In this document: positions 1 to 8,642 of the stretch, piece by piece
Numbering within the stretch: position 1 is the stretch's first letter
Layout of the letters: every line of letters begins with the position of its first letter
DNA from: Tetraselmis striata
Lineage: Eukaryota > Chlorophyta > Chlorodendrophyceae > Chlorodendrales > Chlorodendraceae
Assembly: GCA_006384855.1 (NCBI GenBank)
Contig: VCJN01002105.1
Coordinates: 1-64,000, forward strand
Length of the DNA stretch: 64,000 bases
Direction of reading: 5' to 3'
Translations under genes and position numbers: made by a program
The notes under the pieces: model-generated
The model's database searches: none
What the model was told of the DNA's origin: nothing
What the model saw: the letters and a program-made list of their open reading frames with translations, nothing else

Positions 1-1650
1 GCCAAGGTGGACGGTCTTGCTGTGATGTGAGGCTATGGGATATAGGCTCATGTAGTTTCCGGCTTGCTAATTTTGTCGCCATCGCACGTTCCACCCACAG
101 CCCCCGAGCGACGCACCCCCTCGCCTTGCTGCCGACGAGTCGTAGCCGGCTCGCAAGAGGCGCCGGGAGTCGCCAAGGTGGGTGACCTTACTGCGATGTT
201 GTAAGGCTATGCTAGGTTGTTTTAGTTAGTTTCCGACTTGCTAATTATGTCGCCATCGCACGTTCGTCCGACAGCCCCCGAGTGCAAAAGCTGGCACGAG
301 CGACGCACCACCTCGCCTTGCTACCGACGAGTCGCAACCGGCTTGCAAGAGGCGCCGCGAGTCGCCAAGGTGGGCGGCCTTTCTGCGAGGTAAGGCTATG
401 CTGGGCTGTTTCAGTTTTCGGCTTGCTAATGATAATGTCGCCATCGCACATTCGACCCACAGCCCCCGAGTGCAAAAGCTGGCACAAGCGACGCATCTCC
501 TCGCCCCCGCCAACGAGTCGCAGCCGCCCTCAAAAGAAGCGACGCACGTCGCCAAGGTGGTCGGCCTTGCTGCGACATAATGTTGTTGTCCACCTTAACA
601 TTTTTATGGCTTGCTAATTATGTCGCCATCGCACGTTCGACCCACAGCCCCCGAGCGACGCACCCCCTCGCCTTGCTGCCAACGACTCGCAGCCGCCCTC
701 AAAAGAAGCGACGCACGTCGCCAAGGTGGTCGGCCTTGCTGCGACATAATGTTGTTGTCCACCTTAACATTTTTATGGCTTGCTAATTATGTCGCCATCG
801 CACGTTCGACCCACAGCCCCCGAGCGACGCACCCCCTTGCCTTGTTGCCGACGAGTCGCAGCCGGCCTCAAATGAAGCGACGCAAGTCGCCAAGGTGGAC
901 GGCCTTGCTGTGATGTGAGGCTATGGATTATGGGCTCATGTAGTTTCCGGCTTGCTAATTTTGTCGCCATCGCACGTTCCACCCACAGCCCCCGAGCGAC
1001 GCACCCCCTCGCCTTGCTGCCGACGAGTCGCAGCCGGCTCGCAAGAGGCGCCGGGAGTCGCCAAGGTGGGTGACCTTACTGCGATGTTGTAAGGCTATGC
1101 TAGGTTGTTTTAGTTAGTTTCCGACTTGCTAATTATGTCGCCATCGCACGTTCGTCCGACAGCCCCCGAGTGCAAAAGCTGGCACGAGCGACGCACCACC
1201 TCGCCTTGCTACCGACGAGTCGCAACCGGCTTGCAAGAGGCGCCGCGAGTCGCCAAGGTGGGCGGCCTTTCTGCGAGGTAAGGCTATGCTGGGCTGTTTC
1301 AGTTTTCGGCTTGCTAATGATAATGTCGCCATCGCACATTCGACCCACAGCCCCCGAGTGCAAAAGCTGGCACAAGCGACGCATCTCCTCGCCCGCCGCC
1401 AACGAGTCGCAGCCGCCCTCAAAAGAAGCGACACACGTCGCCACAGTGGTCGGCCTTGCTGCGACATAATGGTGTTGTCCACCTTTGCATTTTTATGGCT
1501 TGCTACTTATGTCGCCATCGCGCGTTCAACCTACCCACATCCCCCCGACTGCTAGCTGCACGAGCGACGTACCCCCTCGCCTTGCTGCCGCATAGTCGCA
1601 ACCGGCCTCAAAAGAAGCGACGCCAGTCGCAAGGTGGGCGGCCTTGCTGC
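1..1650. repeat. Satellite array with 888-bp higher-order repeat
   Basis: Tandem repeat. Monomers begin with GCCAAGGTGG at 1, 172, 364, 551 and 720, and again at 889, 1060, 1252 and 1440 (lengths 169-192 bp). Five monomers make a unit of 888 bp: base 889 restarts the pattern of base 1, and the second unit matches the first with few changes (one extra base in the fourth interval). The last copy decays between about 1500 and 1650. Each monomer contains a stretch resembling CCACAGCCCCCGAG and a (G)CTTGCTAATTATGTCGCC block. Open frames inside the array repeat with the period and show no coding signature. The array probably continues to the left of the window. Confidence 0.93.
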
Positions 1651-3170
1651 AATGTATCCGTTGGTTCAACCGCAGGTGACTGCTACCTGCACGCGGAAAT
1701 TGTTTGAGGAGGGGCATCATACCTTTGTAGCCGCCGAGGCATACAAGAACCGCCAATTAGTAGAGAGGCCTGAGATTACCGACTTGACCGCTTTGTAGTC
1801 AGCATATTCAGTGTGGCCGTCTTCGGCAGGAAGCCAGTGACCGATATGGTGTGGCTGTACCTCAGCCCCAGCCGGGGTGGGCCGTGTGGCCCCTGCAACT
1901 GCCGTGTCGGAACGCTTAGCGCTGTCTTGCATACCGGGGCTGCCTGCGGCACCCTCTTCAGACGCCACTACTTCGGCCAAAGACGCAGGGGGGCGCTGGC
2001 CACCCCCCCTTAACGACTCTTCCAAGGTCGCAACATCACGCAAGGCTGCCCCACGCGTCGAGGAGACGGGCATACCCGACGGCAAACCCGATACAACTTG
2101 TTGCCATCTCGAGAACTTCCCTACTCAACATTCCCTCATGATCTTGAATGAGTTCCCGCACCTCCCCAAGTGCAGCGCGAAGTTCGTGTATAGCCCGCAA
2201 TGGGGAACCCATACTGACCCCGCAGCCCTACTTCCTACTTGTTTCAGCGAGAACTGTTAGACAGGTGTGGGAGGCGGAGAACTGCCTCGACTTCGCGGCA
2301 ACCTACCTACCTACCTACCTTCGGAGAACCTGCCTCGACCCGCCGCCTTTGCCTCGTTCCGCCGCCACCAAGTGATCATGTACTTTGTGCCCGTACACGC
2401 GAACCCTAAAAACCTGCACAGGGTTTAAAGCTAGTAAATTGCCCCATTTTCAGTGAGTCATAAGTGAAGTATAGTGGCTTCTACCGTTTACGCTATAATC
2501 TTGTCCCATTCCCCAGTGAGCCTTCCATAGTCTTGGTATATTAGTTGCTATAAATGCGTACACGTATCTTCGGGAAACACCATAAACTAGTTTAGATAAT
2601 ACCTGCAGCGCACAGCTCAAAGCTCAGTGTATTTGCTGCTGCTCATTGGGGTGTGCGCATGCGCGGGCGTGAGGTGACACTGCGATGAGGAGCTGCCTGG
2701 ATGAAGATATTCACCGGGTCAATCATAGGCTACGGGCCATAGGGCAAAATTCATCCACGTTTTATATTCTGGAACAACCCTACATTCGATAAGGCGGGTA
2801 GTCTGGTACCATCCCAGCATCCCGTACCACCGTCCCGAAGCCCTCATGGACGACTACGGTGATGCGCAATACCTGTACTGATGCTGTTGCTGCGTGCGAA
2901 CTTGCAAAACTATACACAAGCATGCCGGCGACGAAGCCATAACGCAGCGCCGCCGGCCAGTGCATCCTCCACAAAACAACTACTGCTAAATGCGAACATG
3001 ACGCCACCGTGAACGGTGAGCATGGCTGTTTGAGTGGCCGGGTGGTTGATGAGGAGCGGTGGACACTCGCATAGTGCGGGCGGTGCTAGCTATCGTCCCG
3101 TCCTGTTCTGACGCAAAATTACCTCTGGCGATTTATAAAAAAAGGCAGACGACACAGCCCCGCGGCCGCG
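1651..3170. other. Intergenic stretch, no gene recognised
   Basis: No recognisable conserved protein. A minus-strand open frame at 1717-2085 (122 codons, rich in Ala, Gly and Ser) has a C-terminal part that looks protein-like but matches no family I know; it could be a relic of a retroelement or chance. The right half holds the presumed promoter of the gene that starts at 3171. A short TACC/CCTA run lies near 2300-2320. Confidence 0.5.
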
Positions 3171-4751
3171 ATGATGCGGAGTGCGGCGCCTCGGCGGGGC
3201 ATGCTTGCCGCCTCGCAGGGCGGCAACTTCCAGCTGAGCCGCCGCAAGCTCGAGACGGCGCTGGTGGGTTTTCTCTTGGGACTGATTGTCCTGCGAGCGG
3301 GGATGTTCTTCACGGGCGCCAGCGTCGCGGAGCTTCTCGGCAGGCCTGAGGACGCGGACGAGGTGAGGGCGCGGCAGCCGGAGGGGGGTCGGCTGTCGGG
3401 GCGGCCGCATCAACGGGACGGCGGTCGGGGCGGGCGGGGCCGGGGAGAGCGCGCGCCGCATGCGGGGCACCCGAACAGCGGGAAGCGCCCGGGAAGCGGC
3501 ACCACCAGCACCGCGAGACGATCAGGAAGCAGCGGCCAGAACCAGTTCTCCAACGCCGCCGACGCGGACTTAATTGACGCCGAGGCGGATACTCAGGTCG
3601 AGGAGGGGGAGGAAGATAAGAGGCAGCAGGTACTGTACGGCCCGGATAGGCTGCCGAACAGGGACAGAATTACAAGGCCCCTTATGAGAACCGCCGCGTG
3701 CTGTCCGACTTGGCTGATTTTCACCACCCGATGCGCAATTGCGCTTGGCGCGTGTCTGCAGCAGGGGCCTGACACCAGCAAGATGCTCATAATGTCGGCG
3801 GTGGAGCATGGCGCGAGCCTGGTGCACCGCAAGGGGGGTCGCGCTGCCGCAGTGTCTCCGCCCGTGGTCGCGCAGCAGGTGGGTGGGCCCAGGGGCCGTG
3901 GGGGCGTTACCGCTGTGAACCACAAGGGCGAAGGCCGAGTTCGGCACCCTTGCAACCCTCCCTACGTCCCCCTGCCTGCCCTGCAGGTGATGCTAGAATT
4001 TGCAGAGAAAGGCGACGTTGGTGAGGCTGACGAGGAGTTTGACCCGGCCGACATCATCGAAGACCCGGCGGATGAGGAGGCAAAGGAGACGCGCAAGGTG
4101 GGCTTGCCGCCTGCAAGGGGTGGAACCATGTGGGGATAGCACCGCTGCTGGGAGCTGCTGGGTAGGGGGGAGTCACCGGCGGGTCTACTGGGATCACCCT
4201 GAAAGCACCTGCTGCCGGCGGGTATGCGGGTCTGGGCAGGCAAGGCAGGCCAAGCGCCGGTCGCGGCGGGGGGAGCCAGGGGCGGGCGAGCAGGCCTCGC
4301 AGGAGCAGGTCAGCGTCGAGGCCCCACCGAGCGACTCCCCGCCCGGAGAGCACGGGAAGAAGCGCGGGGCCAGTGCGGAGGACAAGCAGGTGCGGCTTGT
4401 AGAGGGGGGCCAGATGAGCAATGCGGGTGGCCTGGCGCATTGCATGATGGAGCCAAGTAAATCACCGGGTTCTTTATTCGTGGGACGAATGGGAGCAAAG
4501 GTCGCCCCAGGTGGGTGGGGCGCTGATCGGCGGAGCTTCTGGGTGGGATGGTGCAGGAGCTGGAGGAGCTGGGCAGCGACCTGTTTGCCAACATGGCGCG
4601 CATCTCCAACACTAAGCGCGCGCTGCTGCCCAAGCAGCTGCCGGGGCAGCTGCCCGGCCAGAAGTCACTAAGCAAGATGGAGCACTCGACGGACATGGGG
4701 GACAGCAAGAAGCGGCGGGAGATGATAAAGGCAATGAAGGGAATCCACTAG
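3171..4751 (+). CDS. Unknown single-pass membrane protein, 5 exons
   Basis: Proposed exons 3171-3362, 3540-3629, 3987-4097, 4240-4389 and 4557-4751. All introns are GT-AG and all junctions are phase 0, giving 245 aa. Near the N-terminus (about residues 30-50) is one hydrophobic segment of membrane-helix type preceded by basic residues. The middle (exons 2-3) is strongly acidic (Glu/Asp repeats), exon 4 is hydrophilic and mixed-charge, and the last exon ends in a basic helix (residues KKRREMIKAMKGIH). Intron 1 could be read through in frame, so retention is possible. I do not recognise the family. The layout suggests a membrane-anchored protein with a long charged tail. It converges on the ChaC gene, with 141 bp between the stop codons. 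Confidence 0.6.
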
Positions 4752-4892
4752 GGCGGCAGCAGTGGGTACCGAGGCGCCAAGAATAAGCAAACGGCCAAAT
4801 AGCAGGGGTTGAAATGGACAACGCCTGGCCGTCCATATAAATATCATCCGCGCTGCCGACAGGGGCAATGTCCCTGCCAGGCTCCCCGTGGA

Positions 4893-6084
4893 TCACTGCC
4901 TCTGTGGCAGCATGAGCGCCTTCACCCGAGACTCCAGCTCAAACAGGTCCGGATCATCCACCTGAATCTGCCCGGTGGTGGGGGGCAAGGCCAGTTGAGA
5001 ACAAGGGTGAGGGCGGAGGGACCGGACTTTGGGCCACAGGCTGCGGAGGGAGGAGCAGCAGGGAAGAGGGGTGTTGGGGAGGGGGGGGGGGGGGGGGGGG
5101 GCACCTCTCGCATGGCGTCTGCGATGCTGAACAGGTACTCGTAGTTGGGCCCCGAGGGGCCGGCAGCCGTTGCAATCTGCTGGGCAATGTCCTCCAATGG
5201 TGCGGGCCCCAGGTAATTGGGGTTGGCAGTCGTGTCGGGTGTGGCAATGAAGGTGAGAGCGCCAGGCACCACGGGGCTATGCTCGTCGGCAGCGGTGAAC
5301 ACATCCACGTACGCGCGCTGGTCGTACTGCTTCTCCCGCCACTCCAGCTCCTGGGCCCCAACACCACCATGCTCACTGAGGTGAATGAGGAGAGGTTGCT
5401 GCTCCCCCGCAACCCCACTTGTCCGTATGGCTAGCTGGCATATACATGCCCCCCCTCGGCCTTGTCCCTTCAGGAGGCCACCGTGCCTCAGCGCAGTCTA
5501 AACAGGGCTATGCCGTTGGGAAGGGCGATACACGGGGGCGATAGTTTTGCGCAGCGTCCACCTTCATGACGTGCGCCTCGTACTCATCGGATCCCCGGCA
5601 CAGGAAAGCAGCGCCCCAGCACTTGCTCCCTGGCGCCGGCTCGATCGTGACCGTCCGCCCTGGCGCCCCGGGGGTCCCGCGGTGGTCTGATGCGCCCAAA
5701 CATCCAGGCGCCAATGTCAGGGTAGTCTTTGTGTGGCGGTGGTGGCGGGCAAAGTGTGTGTGTGGGGGGGGGGGGGGGGGGGGCGGTCCAGCTACGGGCA
5801 AGGAGGCGCGGGAGGTCGAACCAGTGGAGCCCTGGTAGAAGCAGCGGCGGTAGTCATTTACGTAGCCCACCACCTTGTCCGCGTATTCAAACCCTGCTGG
5901 TGGAAAATTCAGGGGGAGACTAGCTTCGGCACGTGCACGCGCAGCGAGACTAGGTGGCAAGTGGTTTGGGAGCGGTGTAGAGGCCGCATCTGGGAGGCTG
6001 GGCGAAGGGCAGCGGCGGCGGGGAGGGTCAGGGCGCGCCTGGTCGGAACATCAGGCTGCCGAAGCCATAAATCCAGAAGGGCAT
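4893..6084 (-). CDS. ChaC-like gamma-glutamylcyclotransferase
   Basis: Exons (minus) 6084-6039, 5893-5822, 5686-5562, 5350-5105 and 4967-4893 give 187 aa in one frame. The family degrades glutathione in the cytosol to 5-oxoproline and Cys-Gly. The protein opens with WIYGFGSLMFRPGFEY (the GxGSL substrate loop, residues 7-11). Next come the VVGYVNDYRRCFYQGSTDHRG block, a GRTVTI..C.WG.AF strand region and LEWREKQYD, whose Glu87 is the likely catalytic residue, then YVDVFTA, NYLGPAPLEDIA and NYEYLF. All are typical of ChaC/GGCT2, and the length is normal. Exon 1 ends at G|GC (6038-6037), so intron 1 appears to be GC-AG. Intron 4 begins GTG followed directly by a run of C. The start at 6084 is the only ATG upstream of the GFGSL motif in that exon. 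Confidence 0.93.
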
Positions 6085-6299
6085 CACGCCCGCTGCCCGC
6101 CGCCGCCCCGGTCGTCAGCCCGCGAGTGAGTGTGTCGGGAGAGTGGACAGTTGCAACGCGGGAGGGCAGGGAGGGGGGGGCAGCGCTCGTCTTTCCAATA
6201 CGCGATATCGCGCTACATACAGGTACAGAAGCAGGGGTAACCCCTGAAGAAGGCAAATACAGATACAGGTAGCAAGCCGAAAGCGGCCGCGAGTCCGCG
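6085..6299. other. Upstream region of the ChaC gene
   Basis: No gene seen. It holds the presumed ChaC 5' UTR and promoter (minus strand). Between 6200 and 6330 are short palindromic pieces around GCTACAT, related to sequence found beside the second palindrome cluster near 18630 (CGCTACATACAG). Confidence 0.4.
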
Positions 6300-6346
6300 A
6301 CGAGTTCGTGGATGTAGCGCTACATAGTCGCTATGTTTTACAAGAT

Positions 6347-6475
6347 CCATGTGGACATGCGGTCCATGTGTACATGGAGCCTCCATTGACCCATGTCCAC
6401 ATGGCCCCGTACTATGTACACACGGAGCATTCCGGGTCATATCCGTGTGGACATGGTCGACCCATGTCCGCACGC
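6347..6475. repeat. Cluster of 14-bp palindromes CCATGTNNACATGG
   Basis: Imperfect or perfect copies of CCATGT-NN-ACATGG start at 6347, 6364, 6391, 6443 and 6462; another, split off by the LINE insertion, lies at 7111. The central dinucleotide varies (GG, GT, CC) while the flanks stay palindromic. The stretch from about 6345 to 6405, including GCCTCCATTGACCCATGT, is also present in reverse complement at about 18520-18605. The two clusters are therefore copies of one dispersed element in opposite orientation. Confidence 0.85.
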
Positions 6476-7117
6476 CGTTTCGCGTGTTTCGTTTCGTTTC
6501 GTTTCGTTTCGTTTCGTTTCGTTTCGTTTCGTTTCGTTTCGTTTCGTTTCGTTTCGTTTCGTTTCGTTTCGTTTCGTTTCGTTTCGTTTCGTTTCGCCGT
6601 TTCCTTTCGCCGTTTCCTTTCGCCGTTTCCGAGTTTGGCTCGCTGGCCCCGCACGCCGAGGCTTTCTTGGTGGAGCTCGCGAAAGCTAGCCACACACACA
6701 CTGGCCAGCTCTTGTCTGCGTGGCGCCGCCGTTTCTCCTTGCTCATCAACATGGCACATGCAGACAACGTTCTTGGCGGGGTCGCGGCCGCGCGTGCGGC
6801 ACGTGATGGTGCTCTTGCGCCTGCGTCGCGTCGCTCGTCGGCATGTGTTGCTATGACCCGGGTCATTGGCAGCAAGCGTCCTCGCCGCGGCTGATAGCCT
6901 ACCCCGGGGCGGGGGCCCCTTTGGTTCCTGGCAGCTAAGTGACTTCGTGGTTCCCTTGGCTCCTTCTTGGTTCTTGGCTCCCTGTCCTCCTGCTCGACCT
7001 TGGTTTCAGGCTTATGTCTCTTTTGCTGGCAACCTTTCATAGTTGTTGTTAGTTCTGTTTGTTGTGCGCTTTTGTGAAAGCCCTTATGTAATAAATTAAA
7101 CATGGTCGACCCATGTC
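6451..7117 (+). mobile_element. 5'-truncated LINE copy with 18-bp target duplication
   Basis: Flanked by an exact 18-bp direct repeat, ACATGGTCGACCCATGTC, at 6451-6468 and 7100-7117, as expected of target-primed reverse transcription. The insert (6469-7099) encodes only the last part of a LINE protein (about 6635-6892, ending RVIGSKRPRRG and a stop), then a 3' UTR ending CCCTTATGTAAT, which contains the algal TGTAA signal. Its coding part and UTR match the minus-strand element at 62052-62530. At the 5' end the coding sequence gives way to a (GTTTC)n tract. It landed inside the palindrome cluster. Confidence 0.85.
6486..6595. repeat. Pentanucleotide microsatellite (GTTTC)22
   Basis: Uninterrupted GTTTC units over 110 bp, followed by variant units of the type CGCCGTTTCCTTT. 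It lies at the 5' junction of the truncated LINE. The sister copy near 62530 has just one GTTTCC/CTTTC-type unit there, so the tract expanded in this copy. Confidence 0.95.
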
Positions 7118-7480
7118 AGCATGGAACGTGTGTCGCGTCCCCTGGCATGTTCAAAAGGGCCGCGCTGGGCAAGCGCATCTGCACATGGCCACGACGCACG
7201 GTGGCGGGTAAGGCGCTTTTCGGGCAGGCACCGGATCGCGGTTACGACCCGGCCTTATTTTTACGGGCAGGTGCTGCTGGTTGGCTGCGGCGCCCGCCAT
7301 TCTGCGAATGAGTGCCGTGCCGGCGCGGGAGGTGCGATCGGGCGCCAGGTACAGTCGCTAATAAAGTCCCCTGCGGAAAGGCTGTGCTCACTCGTCCCCA
7401 CAGTACCGCACTCCATCGCAGCTGCGATATTCCCCTTTCCGGGATCGCCTCTGGCCGGCTCTGGCAGGCTCTGGTCGGTA
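7118..7480. other. Stretch without a recognised gene
   Basis: No convincing coding signal. It continues the sequence that held the palindrome cluster before the LINE insertion and runs into the first recognisable part of the degenerate integrase element. Confidence 0.4.
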
Positions 7481-7501
7481 CTATGGCCTTAGGCAATACT
7501 G

Positions 7502-7744
7502 ATGCTACCGCAGGCGCTGCCGCGCCGGAGGATGGGCCGGCCGAAGATCGACCGGGGGTTGAGGCACCATCCGTGGCACAATCGCGACGTCTTCAACAAG
7601 AGACTACGTGAGTATATGGCGCAACGTCGAGACCACCAGACGTTGCTGACAGAGGCAAAATACAATGAAGCCATGCAAACGCTCCGTACCTTCGACCAAA
7701 CGAGAGAGAGGTGGGGCCCGCCGGCAAGCCTTGTTCGCAGGTAG
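7502..7744 (+). pseudogene. N-terminal piece of the KRBA2-like protein
   Basis: An open frame of about 80 codons containing GRPKIDRGLRHHPWHNRDVF and LLTEAKYNEAMQTLRTF, a hydrophilic helical region like that before the zinc domain in KRBA2-like proteins. It ends at a GT followed by a run of about 35 C (7745-7779), which looks like an intron start with a homopolymer. Assignment rests on position and on weak resemblance, so it could be an unrelated gene fragment. Confidence 0.4.
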
Positions 7745-7780
<36 letters not shown>

Positions 7781-8044
7781 ATATGAGACACAGGCCTCGC
7801 GGATAGCTAGGCTTCGCGCGTTTACACTGTATAGTCTGACGTTTGGCCGACCCGATCGCGCACCAGCCCGCTCATCCTCTGCATAGCACAGTTTCCGAGA
7901 GTCGACTCTTTTGCCTCGTTGTTTGTGCCTGTATAGCTACGGTGCCGGCGCCGATTCTACGGTACGGCATGCAAATGGGGCACCTGCTGCCGCCGCCTGT
8001 ACTGCCGCGCCGAGCCGAAAAAACTGGCGCCGTGCCTCTGCCAT

Positions 8045-8488
8045 TGTTAATACTAATATGCTGATGAGAGCGCTGAACTGCTGTGACTTGTAGCTGCTCT
8101 TGCTGCTCTAACAGGCTGCCACAGTGGTACTGCACCTGGGTACATTTAGGATTGCGCTCAGATGGGCAACAGGCTCAAGTGACTGTTGACCATTCATGTC
8201 CACACCAACAAAGCATAAAGTACTAGAAAAGTTACATCAAACGTACCAGAACCAAGGTACAACGGTAACTACTAGAGGCCATCTCAGTGGCCAGGATGCC
8301 ACAGACCGGCTAGGCATGTTGCAAACATGCCCACCAGCCAAGTTGGAGAAACCTAGCCTTTGTAGATCACTTCGTTCTTCCCACCAGCTCCTCACTCGAC
8401 CTGCAAGGTCGTGTTGCCGTCCTGTGCACTCACACTCACCTGCTGCTGCTTGTCTGTCAGCTGCAGCCGCCTTGTGTCAACATTAACA
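8045..8488 (+). repeat. 5' LTR of the Copia element
   Basis: 444 bp, TG...CA ends with a perfect 6-bp inverted end (TGTTAA/TTAACA). It is preceded by target-site copy GCCAT at 8040-8044. Identical to the 3' LTR except for G versus A at 8365 and A versus C at 8394. Confidence 0.97.
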
Positions 8489-8642
8489 GGTTATAGGCCT
8501 GATCGCGCATGTCCCTGCGCCACTCATCGTTGTTTTCGTCTTCGCTTCCACCTAGGTTTCTCAACCTCTGGGTTTCTCCGCTCGTCTCATCCTCGTCGTC
8601 CTCTGGCGTCCTCCGTCACCCCTCGTGGGAATCCTTGCTACC

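Noticed and set aside
241-1555. Repeated open frames of 60-117 codons in the satellite
   Set aside because: They recur with the 888-bp period on both strands and in several frames, and have no conserved protein features.
3363-3539. Read-through of intron 1 in the unknown membrane protein as coding
   Set aside because: The sequence is low-complexity Gly/Arg, and good GT-AG sites in the right phase flank it; retention remains possible but is not preferred.
5566-6272. Plus-strand frames over the ChaC gene
   Set aside because: Glycine-rich shadows over homopolymers; the minus strand carries the conserved protein.
6308-6894. Open frames with Phe-Val-Ser-Phe-Arg repeats
   Set aside because: Translation of the (GTTTC)n tract; the real coding relic is only the LINE C-terminus downstream.
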